Origin: Multifurca ochricompacta
Taxonomy: Eukaryota > Basidiomycota > Agaricomycetes > Russulales > Russulaceae
NCBI GenBank assembly: GCA_022496185.1
Contig: WTXG01000091.1
Location: forward strand, 1-64,000
DNA length: 64,000 nt
Direction: 5' to 3'
The notes under the pieces are model-generated. The model was not told the DNA's origin and did not search any database. It saw nothing but the letters and a program-made list of their open reading frames with translations. The translations under genes were made by a program, and so were the position numbers. Shown here piece after piece: positions 1 to 8,852 of the stretch (position 1 is the stretch's first letter; every line of letters starts with the position of its first letter).

Positions 1-177
1 TTTTGACATATGACCCATTCACAAATGCCAGGTGTCAAGTCTACTTGATGCAGATTTGTGGAAGCAGTATTTAATTCTGCATAGTTTTCCCTAGGACCCA
101 ATATAGTCCCATAGCTTTGACACCTTCCACTATTAAAGCATCTCCATACTTTATCTTGACCTCAGATGGAGTAAACT
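1..177 (-). pseudogene. pol: Copia A pol fragment, pre-integrase region
   Basis: Minus-strand reading matches the pre-integrase segment of Copia C (27760-27950): the stretch SEVKIKYGDALIVEGVKAMG is followed by LYWVLGKTMQN and a decayed version of the LDTWHLRMGHMSK zinc-binding motif with a stop in it. It is cut at 177 by the X solo LTR. The matching upstream piece resumes at 4686, because AAACT at 173-177 is repeated at 4686-4690. It continues beyond the left edge. Confidence 0.85.
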
Positions 178-611
178 TGTTATGACCCCATCTTTTCCCT
201 AACCCTTCCTTGATGCCATCCTCTCTCCTGATCTCTGCCTTCTGTACACACAACCCTTGCCTGATGCCTGTGTCAAACAGGCATGATGCACAGCATACTG
301 ACTGTGAAAAGTTAGTGGGTTAGGCTATGAGACAAGTTACTTCAGAGGTAGAAGAAACTCTATATTACTATACTACACACCTATGGAGACAAGTTCTATA
401 TACAGAGTTACAGTGGGTCAAAAAACTGTCCCAATGTTTGCACCATTTCTAGTATTCACTCTATAGCACCTCAGCATTTAGGAATCTGGTTATGGTGTGG
501 CTGTATGTCTGAAAGCCCTGCTTCCTGGCTACCATGCCCAATTTGGATCAAAGATTGGCCATGATATAAGCATTTTATGATCAAATCAAATCAATCAATC
601 ATTGGGACAGT

Positions 612-1148
612 TTTTTGACCCACATTTTAAATCCACTATCTGCCCAATTACTCCTTTTTTTCACCCCTTTTTGCCTTGGTAACTCCTTGAATCCTTTTAG
701 TCATCCTTTCTATAACCTTTTGCCATCATTCTGGTGCATTTTTATTCCACTCCTCCACCACCCTCTCCCACAACTCAGGTACCCCTTGACTGGTTAAGAA
801 CCTTCTTCAGATCCACCCAGAGGTGTCCAATGGGGCTAATATTTCAAGGGATTGGGCTATCCATACCAGGCTTCAATATTCCTGTCTTAAAACTGCTGGC
901 TTGCCTTCTTGGAATTGTGTTTTGGGTCATTGTCCCACTGAAACATGCTTTCACCCCCCACCATTTCTTACTTTTCAAACCTTTCCACCACTCCGCCATC
1001 CAAAATATCACAGTACTGGCATGGATTCATGATCCCCTAAACCCCTGTAAGCATTCCTAGTCCATTCCACCCCATACAAGACCAATACCATAAGTTCTTC
1101 CTCCTCCATGCTTGACTGTCAGGGTGGTGGTTCTGTCAGAGAGTGGTT
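612..1148 (-). pseudogene. Inverted copy of the Tc1 transposase C-terminal part (left arm)
   Basis: Near-perfect reverse complement of 1261-1800. The minus strand carries the same transposase C-terminal remnant and the plus strand only shadow frames. It lacks the first catalytic block, which exists once, in the loop. The duplication therefore involved only the 3' part of the gene. Confidence 0.75.
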
Positions 1149-1810
1149 ACCATGAAAATTGGACAGTGGATGACTGGAAAAGGATCTTGTGGTCAGGTGA
1201 GACTATAATGAACAGAATTGGTTCAGACAGAAGGAGCTACACTTGGGAAAAATAAGGGAGAACCACCCTCTGACAGAACCACCACCCTGACAGTCAAGCA
1301 TGGAGGAGGAAGAACTTATGGTATTGGTCTTGTATGGGGTGGAATGGACTAGGAATGCTTACAGGGGTTTAGGGGATCATGAATCCATGCCAGTACTGTG
1401 ATATTTTGGATGGTGGAGTGGTGGAAAGGTTTGAAAAGTAAGAAATGGTGGGGGGTGAAAGCATGTTTCAGTGGGACAATGACCCAAAACACAATTCCAA
1501 GAAGGCAAGCCAGCAGTTTTAAGACAGGAATATTGAAGCCTGGTATGGATAGCCCAATCCCTTGAAATATTAGCCCCATTGGACACCTCTGGGTGGATCT
1601 GAAGAAGGTTCTTAACCAGTCGAGGGGATACCTGAGTTGTGGGAGAGGGTGGTGGAGGAGTGGAATAAAAATGCACCAGAATGATGGCAAAAGGTTATAG
1701 AAAGGATGACTAAAAGGATTCAAGGAGTTACCAAGGCAAAAAGGGGTGAAAAAAAGGAGTAATTGGGCAGATAGTGGATTTAAAATGTGGGTCAAAAAAC
1801 TGTCCCGATG
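1149..1810 (+). pseudogene. Tc1 transposase remnant (right arm and loop)
   Basis: The plus-strand reading shows the conserved order of a Tc1/mariner catalytic domain. A NWTVDDWKRILWSGET-like block lies in the loop (about 1155-1204), then the decayed NDPKH region reading FSGTMTQN in a shifted frame (about 1470-1490), then a GHLWVDLK block near 1585-1605. The first catalytic Asp, normally in WSDET, reads Gly (WSGET). The PDLNPIEHLW segment carries a stop and frameshifts. The reading ends in the internal TIR, as is usual for short fungal Tc1 elements. It cannot make active transposase. Confidence 0.75.
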
Positions 1811-2374
1811 ATTGATTGATTTGATTTGATCATAAAATGCTTATATCATGGCCAATCTCTTTGATCCAAATTGGGCATGGTAGCCAGGAAGCAGGGCTTT
1901 CAGACATACAGCCACACCATAACCAGATTCCTAAATGCTGAGGTGCTATAGAGTGAATACTAGAAATGGTGCAAACATTGGGACAGTTTTTTGACCCACT
2001 GTAGTCTAGAGGTAATGAAGATAGTAGAGAGGACGACTTACACTTCAGAGGTAGAAGAAACTCTGAAGTGTAAGAGACGAAACAGACACCCTTATATCTA
2101 TCCAAGGGGGTCTGTGCACTGGAATAAGTCCACAAGTGCTGGACAGAGTCCAAACAGTAAACAAGAGGGAATAAGGCCATTGGCCACTAAGGAATCACAT
2201 GCTTGTACATCATTACTAAGGTACATCAGTCAGCTACTGCGGAATGTGAGAAAGAAGGTAATATGATATGGTAAATAGTCTGAAACTCCAATATCTAATC
2301 TAGTCCACAAAGTAGCTAATCTAATCTCCTGATGCCTGAAGCATCACTGAACATGTCCTGTGTTCAACAGCCTG

Positions 2375-3456
2375 TGGCCTGCATGCCCAGGACCCTACCC
2401 TGATGCCTGTGACATGATGCTCACAGCACCCCTCACCCTTGATACCTGCACCTGACTCACTGATAGTTCAGCTACTGTGCTGATGGCTGCATTTCCCTTT
2501 CCCCTGATGCTTGGCCTCTTCTTGGCCAGCATCTGTACCCTATCCCTGTGGCTGACACCCATAGGATCTCTGACACTGTCCCTGCCAAACCTGACTCTGC
2601 ACACAAGATGACTTTGGCTTGCATTTGCCCCCCAGACCACATGACCTGTAGGCACATGACATGGACTCAAAGCCATGACCTGTCATGTGACCTTGACCAC
2701 ATGACCCAGACCATGTGACCCCTTTGACCATCTGACCTTGGGCTTTGATCATGACCCCTTAGATCATCTGACCCATCAATCACTTGACCTCTTCTCTGAC
2801 TCCTGTGGGAGTATTCCCACACTGATATGACTCCTGTGGGGCTGCCCCACATGATTATGCTTCTGATAAGGCTTATCCTTACATGGACTATATCTGGACC
2901 TCTTAGCTACTATTGGATGATAAGGACTTGATTATCTACAGTACCAGATCTCTGATACAGTACTTAAGACCCTGTAGATAGTCAGTAGAACCCCAGACTT
3001 GACATCTTGTACCTTCAGCCTAGATATCTCTGATTGGAAATCCACTGCACCCTTTGCCCCTTTACACTTCTGACCTCCCTGAAGGACCCCATTGCCAGAG
3101 GCAATGGGTGTGCACCTTTCCCTTTGAACCTGTCCCCTTTCCCTTCATTCCCTTTGGCTTTAGTCTGCTTGGTGTGCTTCTAGCACTGCAGCTAAGCCTG
3201 ATTCCAGCTTAACAGTCAGAGGGGATTAGCTCCCTTTGACTGACTCTTCCCATCTCCCCTGCACCTGGTTATGGTGCATCTCCACTTCATTCTGATGCTA
3301 AGAGGGCCTGGTGCAGCTTGTCAGGCTGTGCCAGAGCCAGGCTTTGATGTGCCAGGCTTGCCTTGAGCCCAGACACATTGTCCTGGAGTATGGAACTCAC
3401 TCCCCCAGCTGAGACTCAGAACAGATCCTGCAGACCTGTGCACATTGCACAGGAAA
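2375..3456 (+). repeat. Body of X LTR copy 1 (no gene)
   Basis: No coding region. Alignable by eye to 36245-37380 and, inverted, to 5500-6640. Contains CACATGAC/CATGTGAC repeats (about 2640-2720), two strong hairpins (GTGGGAGTATTCCCAC near 2804 and TGTGGGGCTGCCCCACA near 2835), and the promoter-proximal block ending near TACTTAAGACCCTGTAGATAG (2958-2980), which aligns with TATATAAGACCCTGTAGACAG in copy 3. Short reading frames here have no family resemblance. Confidence 0.7.
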
Positions 3457-4662
3457 TGTCACAGCCAGGTGTCTGCTGCGTCCAGTCATGTTTTCGATGT
3501 CTGAAGGCTCTCAAGATACGGGGCGCACTCAAGATTCAAGGTCTAACAGAGAAGGCCTAGTTTAGTTCAAAGTTTCAAGTGCCCACAATGTTATGGAGGG
3601 GGTGCGTGCAGGAAACGAAGTCAAAAGCAGCAGCAATCAGCCCTGCAGAGTTACTGGGAAGAAGCCTCCTCAAGCTGCTACTCAGGGAGTTCAAGTGGAT
3701 CTTAGTGAAGTCAAATACACCTGTATTAGATACAAGAGAACAGACTTAAGGTCTGTCTCTGTAACCTAGCAGTTTAAATACATCTTGAGAAGGTACATCA
3801 GAGAAAGGTACATCAGAGAAAGGCACATCAGAGAAGGGCACATCAGAAGATATATAGATAACTAGAATGTTCTGGTAAGTAGGGTTTTATGCCCTGAACT
3901 GAGATATGTCATGAACTGACACCCTAGAAAACCTCCTGACCCCCAGAAATCCTCAGACACTCCCAGAGACCTTGTAAAACCCTCAGAGACAAAGATAACC
4001 CTAGATTAAGACCAGAGAAGGGCCGGTCCAGACCAGGGCCGGACTCCTGCCAAATTGGAGACCTGTGGGAAGAAGATACTAACAGAACCCCACAATGCCT
4101 AAACAGCAGTCCACAAACTGCGGACTGTGGACTGCGGATTTCTAAGCCCAAAAGTGGGGCTATTCTCATTGTGGATCAGTAGGGTTAAAGCGAAGTTAAC
4201 CTCCCCTAAAGTGGTGCACAGACCAAAGTCCTGGTTGTAATTACGTATATAAACCCTTTGGGAATAGAATGGACAGCTCCAGACTGTCCACTTGTGATCC
4301 GGTTCCTGATTACCTAGGAGATTAGCCCCACCTTGTGGAAGGCTTCTCATCCTTGCCCTTGAGCTGTTCGCTTCGTCTCCCTTGCACTTTCACCCTCACT
4401 CTCATCCTTTGCCCACTTCCAAATCCCTTCCCCTTCGCATACAACCCACTGTCCAGGCAGTCGACAGTGAGTTGTAACAAGATAGGACAAGAGTGAGCCA
4501 GAGGGGTTGCATGCACTGCAGAGAAATCATGGTGCAGTCAAGAGATCAGATAAGGCAGATAAAGTGAGAAGTTGGAATAGATGTTGAATGCACGAACAGA
4601 AAAATCGTCACAGGTACGTCACAAAATCGTCACAAACCGTTACATGGGCTGAGAGCATCACA
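3457..4662 (-). mobile_element. Family Y solo LTR (copy 1), interrupted by a Z LTR
   Basis: On the minus strand it runs from TGTGATGCTCTC (4662) to GGCTGTGACA (3457), the same termini as the clean copy at 33468-34128. GGAAA flanks both ends (3452-3456 and 4663-4667). Its own length is about 628 bp without the Z LTR. It contains a short CACATCAGAGAA-type repeat, about four units at 3790-3850. No internal region is present. Confidence 0.86.
3907..4479 (+). mobile_element. Family Z solo LTR
   Basis: Starts TGTCATGAACTGACACCC and ends GAGTTGTAACA. Flanked by AGATA (3902-3906 and 4480-4484). Closely matches the 3' LTR of Gypsy H at 53378-53956, so it derives from the same marY1-like family. TATA-like sequence TATATAAACCC lies near 4245. 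It is the innermost insert of the chain Copia A, X, Y, Z. Confidence 0.92.
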
Positions 4663-4685
4663 GGAAACACCTGCCAAGCATTACA

Positions 4686-5486
4686 AAACTCCACTGAACC
4701 ACCTCTGTCTGTGATGCAGCTTGTTGACAGTATTCTTTCACTGCCAGGCATATAATAGACATTATTTAACTCCAATTCATAATTATTGCAAGTTTTTAAA
4801 ATGACTTTGCCTGTTCCTTTGACTTGGACTATGGAGCCATCACCAATTGTCACCTGATGTCCTGTATGAGGGAATATTCAGAAAAATCTTCTAAGTGTGG
4901 TGTAAAATGAGTGGTGGCTCTGCTGTCCATCATCCAAGGGTTGCTGCCATCATCAATTTCTTGCATGTGTTCAGTCAATGTATAAAGAGAAAATGCAAGG
5001 TGTCTCATGCACCTCCTGTATTCTGCCACACCATTAACTACAGTAGCTATTTGTGTGGAGTTATTTTGTACACTGGGGCCTTGCCCCTTCCTCTTGTTGC
5101 CTTTTTGCCTGCATCAGCATTGGCTCTGTCCTGTTTCCTTTGCCAACATTCATTAGCCTTGTGGCCTGGCTTCTGGCAATAGAAGCAGGTGACATCATTG
5201 GACAATGATGCACCTGCAGGACATGGTGTGAAATTTGATTGTTGTTGTTTTTTGTTTTTGTTGACATGGGCTGCCTTGTTAAGGGCAGCCCCAACACCAC
5301 TTCCTGCAGGGCCAGCTAGTCAGCTTTCCTCATTTAGGAACCTTTGTACAAGGTCCTGAGGGAAAGGTGGTCAGGAGGACCTGATGCCAGGATTGAGCCA
5401 GCAATGGCATTGTAGGATGGAGGTAGGGACTGGAGCAAAATAAAGCTCATCTGGAGATCAGAGATCTCCATCCCATTTTCCTTTAG
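4686..5486 (-). pseudogene. gag: Copia A gag C-terminus and protease region
   Basis: The minus strand shows, in order, the gag tail (LQMSFILLQSLPPSYNAIAG, about 5470-5395), a zinc knuckle of the CFYCQKPGHKAN type (about 5210-5150, fourth Cys present), a Lys-rich tail, and then the protease-proximal segment GDGSIVQVKGTGKVILKT with NNVYYMPGSERILST (about 4850-4720). Frames change between segments. The protease active site DSGATTH is not readable here, because the interval near 4880-4940 is scrambled. It joins 177-1 once the X insert is removed. Confidence 0.85.
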
Positions 5487-6753
5487 TGTTACGCTCAGCG
5501 GAGCGTTCTGTGCGGCGTGCATGGGTCGGCGCGGGTCCATTACCTCAGCCATGAGCCTAGCACAATAAGGCTAGACTCTGGGCACTGTCTAGCTTCGGAA
5601 TTGGTCAAGGTTTGGTGCTATAATCAAGCACAGAGGGAGACGGGATGAGCCAGCCAAAGGGAGCTAATCCCCTAGGGCTGTTAAGTGGGGATCAGGCTCA
5701 GCTGCAGTGCCAAAAGCACGTCAAACAGACTGAAGCTCAAGGGAGTGAAAAAGAGGGGTCAAAGGGAAGGGCACACACCCATTGCCAGAGGCAATGGGGG
5801 TCCCTGTAGGAATCTCAAAGGCGCAAAAGGAGGGAAAAGGCTCTGATGTATTCTGGGGTCTAAGATCTCTAGGCTGAAGGCCCCAGAGGTCAAATCTGGG
5901 GTTGTACAAACTGTCTACAGGGTCTTATATACTGTATGGGGATCTGGTTGTAGCTAATCAGGAACAGGGTCAGAGTCCTTATCATCCAATAGCAGATAAG
6001 ATGTCAAATATAGTCCATGATAAGGATAAGCCTTATCAGAAGCATAATCATGTGGACAGCCCCACAGGAGTCATATCAGTGTGGGATTCCCACCAGGGTC
6101 AGGGGTAAATGGGGAGATAACAGGTCCCACAGGAGTCAGGGTGGATGTGGGAATACTCCCACAGAATCAGAGAAGCAAATGATAAGCCAGATGGGCCATG
6201 TGATCAGAAAGGGGTAAATGATCAGATGAAGATGCTGTGATCAGGGTCAGGGATCACATGGTCCAAAGTCACATGGTCAGGGATCACATGGTCAAGGATC
6301 ACATGGCCAAGGTCACATGGCCAAGGGTCACATGGCCAGGAGTCACATGACTGGCAGAGGGTCAAGTACAAGCCAAAGTCGTCTAGTTGTCTGGACTGGT
6401 CAGATTGGCAGGGACAATGTCAGGGGTTCCTATGGGTGTCAAGCACAGGGACAGGGTCAGGAGCAGTGGCCAAGGCATAAGCCAAGGCAGCAAGGAAGGG
6501 TGTGTACATCCAACAGTGTAGCAGCATAACTACCAGCAGGTTAGGTGTAAATGGCAGCAAGGGAGGTCAGTCCTATGAACAATGTCACAGGAATCAGGGT
6601 AGGGTCCTGGCACACAGGCCACAGGCAGCAAGGAAGGTCCCAAGGCAACAGGCCAAGGGCATCAAAGAGTGGTCCAGAGAAGGAGGAGATCAAGGATGGT
6701 GCAAAGAATAAGGCATGGTGTGCAGGGTCAGGAAAAAGAGTAGGGTCGTAACA
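5487..6753 (-). mobile_element. Family X solo LTR (copy 2)
   Basis: Bounded by TGTTACGCTCAG (5487) and GGTCGTAACA (6753), the reverse complement of the X termini. TTTAG flanks both ends (5482-5486 and 6754-6758). 1,267 bp. It splits Copia A gag exactly, and the coding sense resumes on both sides. It carries seven CACATG units (6246-6353) and hairpins around 6045-6180. Frames inside it, such as one of 132 codons at 6541-6939 that runs out into gag, are chance readings. Confidence 0.92.
6246..6353. repeat. Minisatellite of CACATGG units in X LTR copy 2
   Basis: Seven imperfect head-to-tail units of about 16-18 bp, each built on (G/A)TCACATGG(T/C)C. The other X copies have fewer and more scattered units (about 2640-2720 and 36520-36560), so the unit number varies between copies. 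Confidence 0.8.
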
Positions 6754-6758
6754 TTTAG

Positions 6759-7206
6759 GGTACTCCTCACATCCAACACACACTGCCAACTGGGGCCTGA
6801 ACTGTTTGCCTTCCTCAAGATGGAAGGACAAGACAGAGCACCACAAGTTGTAGGTGGCCATGCTACCTACTGAGCCATATAGCATCTCAAGACGCTCATA
6901 TTTGGCAATTGATACTTGGATATGTTCTATCCAATGCAATTTGGGAATATGTTTCCAGTGATGTGACCATCACCAGAACTCCCATGAGGACCTCCTCCAC
7001 CCTGTTCCATTCCAGGTACAGGGGTTCAGACCAATGGCAAAGTGTTTGGCATAATTGTCATCCTTTTCTCCATCTTCCATCTTGGGTGCATTGACAAATT
7101 CCAGGCCATCATGTGTGATGTGCCTTTTCATGCAATTGATGTGTAGCAGGGCAGTAAAAGAGACCAACCACTGCTGCCAATTGGAGCCATCAAGCTTGTC
7201 AAACTT
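6759..7206 (-). pseudogene. gag: Copia A gag N-terminal half
   Basis: The minus strand reads the Copia gag core. KFDKLDGSNWQQWLVSFTAL lies near 7200-7140, then an RHITHDGLEFVNAPKMEDGE segment, then YERLEMLYGSVGSMATYNLW (about 6900-6840) and an LEEGKQFRPQL segment (about 6820-6790). The order matches gag of Copia B (11270-11700) and Copia C (26530-26960). It is broken by at least one frameshift near 6970 and interrupted at both ends by LTR inserts. Confidence 0.88.
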
Positions 7207-7709
7207 GTGTTGACACGGCATGTGTCTTGAGGTGCTTCAGGCATCTAGGTTAGGGTCTAAGCTGTGCTAGATTAGATTAGATAAAGACTCGGAGTTTCGG
7301 ACTTTTTACTCTATCATTATTACTTTCTTTCTCGCGATGTGCAGCAGCTGACTGATGTACCTTAGTAATCCTGTGTAGCATGTGATATCTCACTGGCCAA
7401 TGGCCTTTGTCCCTCAGTAGTACATTCTAGCGTATTCCATTGCGCACAGACCATCCCTTCAAGTGTATATAAGGGTGTCTGTTTCGTTGTCTACACTTCA
7501 GAGTTTCCTTCTCCTCTGAAGTGTAAGTCATTCCTACTCTAACTTACTACCTTACCTTTGACTAACTGTCTCTTGTAGATAACTTGTCCCTCTAGTGAGT
7601 AGTATAGTATAATAGAGTTTCCTTCTCCTCTGAAGTATAACTTGTCCCTCTAGCCTAACATGCTAACATCTAACAGTCAGTATCACTGCGCACACATGCC
7701 TGTTCTACA
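7207..7709 (+). mobile_element. Solo Copia LTR
   Basis: TGTTGACACGG to CCTGTTCTACA, flanked by ACTTG (7202-7206 and 7710-7714). TATATAAG lies at 7466-7473. It shows the clearest leader architecture: block 7500-7522, intron-like 7523-7578 (GTAAGT, CTAAC at 7562-7566, TTGTAG), block 7579-7595, then the exact 40-bp joined copy at 7614-7653. Confidence 0.93.
7523..7578 (+). other. Intron-like spacer in Copia LTR
   Basis: 56 nt beginning GTAAGT, with TTTGACTAACTG as branch-site context, ending TCTTGTAG. The sequences on its two sides (7500-7522 and 7579-7595) occur directly joined, base for base, at 7614-7653. A second intron-like interval could run from GTGAGT (about 7595) to the CTAG ending at 7653. 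Confidence 0.6.
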
Positions 7710-8325
7710 ACTTGAAGGTGGGAGGGAAGACAATGGAAGACATTTGAGATGATTTAAGAGTAATTGATCCTGGTTCCAAGGAGCAATTAGAACCAGTTGT
7801 CCAGGTCTCATTTAAGAGGGCCCATCCACTCTGTGGTGCTATGCTTCAGAACTTAAAAAAGTCCTGCCTCTGATGTGTGACTTCTAAGTAGTATAGTAGA
7901 CTGTCTATTGCCATCTGTAACAAGTCCTAAGCCCACATCAGGGGGACATTGTGTAAACAGATGGGGAGTCATGTCATGGAGGAGCCAACCACAAGTTCCA
8001 CTAGAGACAAAGGGTGTATAGCCTTCCTCTAGTGCTGGTGGTGGAGTCCATGATTAAGCCCTAGATGATTGGGGCCATGACTGTAGTAGACTATCAGGTT
8101 TCCTCTGGTTGGGGTGAACCCCCAACTATGGTAGCAGATACTTCTACCCAGAGACAAAACCTTTTAGCTACTGTGTATATACTATAGTAGTTCAAGCCTA
8201 CTTGTATCAAGCCCAAGTGTCATGGGAGTGACTACCCATGCCTTGTTCTAGACCCTAAACTCTACCAGTGGGTCGCTAAACCTGGCTTATGGATCAAGCC
8301 AAGCATTGACTGAACAAATAGCCTC
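7710..8325 (-). other. Copia A leader remnant and gag start
   Basis: Reverse complement matches the leader of Copia C (about 25930-26530): the gag start region ATGTCTTCCATTGTCTTCC lies around 7742-7724, followed rightwards by the untranslated leader. The leader stops at 8325, where the Copia B 5' LTR begins. No open frame. No LTR of its own is left. Confidence 0.75.
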
Positions 8326-8840
8326 TGTTGACACAGGACGTGTCTGGGGATGCTTCAGGCATCTAAGGATCACTTTAGCTGTAGATAAGATTAGATTAGG
8401 TTCCGGAGTTTTGGACTTTTTACAATATCTTTATTACATTTCTTTCTCACCTTACTCAGCTAATTAGTGATGTCCTTAGTAATGCGCAGTAAGCACATGA
8501 TATCTCTTTGGCCAATGGCCTTTATCCCTCTTTGTTTATTGTCCGGCACTTGTGGACTTATTCCCAGTGCACACAGACCATTTCCCCTGGCCCCCATGGG
8601 TATATAAGGGTGTCTGTTCTTCTCTTACACTTCAGAGTTCTTCTAACCTCTGAAGCATAAGTTCCTTCTACTTTACTCTCTACTACTTTAGACTAACATA
8701 GTATATAGACTTGTCTTTGTTCTAGGTCAGTAGTATAGTATGATATACAGAGTTCTTCTAACCTCTGAAGCACTTGTCTTTGTTCTAGCCTCACCACTAC
8801 TAACCACAGTCAGTATAACCAGCAGCATGATTGTTTGACA
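8326..8840 (+). repeat. Copia B 5' LTR
   Basis: TGTTGACACAGGACG to GATTGTTTGACA, 515 bp. TATATAAG at 8601-8608. Leader block 8634-8656, intron-like 8657-8708 (5' end decayed to ATAAGT, 3' end TATATAG), block 8709-8725, joined copy 8749-8788. Both copies share the unusual GAAGC end of the first block where other LTRs have GAAGT. Confidence 0.92.
8601..8608 (+). promoter_or_regulatory. TATA box, Copia B 5' LTR
   Basis: TATATAAG about 30 bp upstream of the predicted transcript start near the hairpin (8626-8660). The same box precedes the hairpin at about the same distance in most Copia LTRs here; it is decayed at 55833. Confidence 0.7.
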
Positions 8841-8852
8841 GGTTATGGGCCC
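8841..8852 (+). other. Copia primer binding site, half tRNA-iMet type
   Basis: GGTTATGGGCCC immediately follows the LTR. It is complementary to the anticodon stem-loop of eukaryotic initiator tRNA-Met (GGGCCCATAACC). Known biology: Drosophila copia and yeast Ty5 prime from a cleaved half of tRNA-iMet using this kind of site. The same 12 bases follow the Copia C 5' LTR at 25575. Confidence 0.75.

Larger units (their letters stand above)
411..2001. mobile_element. Palindromic (foldback) Tc1-like element
   Basis: A TA dinucleotide flanks both ends (409-410 and 2002-2003). Terminal inverted repeats begin CAGTGGGTCAAAAAACTGTC. The element is almost entirely an inverted repeat: left arm 411-1148, right arm 1261-2001, loop about 112 bp. 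Extra internal TIR copies lie at about 600-623 and 1787-1810, so each arm carries two TIRs. Both arms encode the same C-terminal part of a Tc1 transposase in opposite directions. This is a rearranged, non-autonomous derivative, and its transcript would fold into a hairpin of about 740 bp. Confidence 0.9.
271..2369 (-). mobile_element. Solo Copia LTR, interrupted by the Tc1 element
   Basis: Read on the minus strand it runs from TGTTGAACACAGG (2369) to CCTGTTTGACA (271). It is flanked by GCCTG at 266-270 and 2370-2374. The LTR proper is 271-410 plus 2004-2369, about 506 bp. It carries the duplicated leader block described in the findings: block at 2042-2064 and 381-395 around an intron-like spacer, with the uninterrupted copy at 325-361. 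Tc1 landed on the TA inside the CTAAC branch-point-like motif of that spacer. Confidence 0.9.
178..4685 (+). mobile_element. Family X solo LTR (copy 1), split by nested inserts
   Basis: Starts TGTTATGACC and ends GCATTACA, as in the uninterrupted copy at 36118-37399. It is flanked by AAACT on both sides (173-177 and 4686-4690), so it is one insertion into Copia A. Its own sequence is 178-270, 2375-3456 and 4668-4685. The rest is a Copia solo LTR (271-2369) and a Y solo LTR (3457-4662). It contains CACATG-type short repeats near 2640-2720 and hairpins near 2805-2855. No internal domain was seen, so this is an LTR left after LTR-LTR recombination. Confidence 0.85.
1..8325 (-). mobile_element. 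Copia A, degraded Ty1/copia element with nested inserts
   Basis: Minus-strand Copia element running off the left edge. Read right to left its own sequence is leader (8325-7710), gag (about 7740-7207, 7206-6759, 5486-5000), protease region (4860-4686) and the pre-integrase region (177-1). Each break is caused by an insert with a direct 5-bp duplication: solo Copia LTR 7207-7709 (ACTTG), X LTR 5487-6753 (TTTAG) and X LTR 178-4685 (AAACT). The 5' LTR is missing: at 8325 the leader is cut by the start of Copia B. Frameshifts and stops are frequent and CpG is scarce, so this is an old, dead copy and the host of most of the left end. Confidence 0.88.

Noticed and set aside
1349..1795. 148-codon open frame on the minus strand and its mirror at 615-1060
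   Set aside because: They lie antisense to the Tc1 transposase remnant, exist twice only because of the palindrome, and resemble no protein family.
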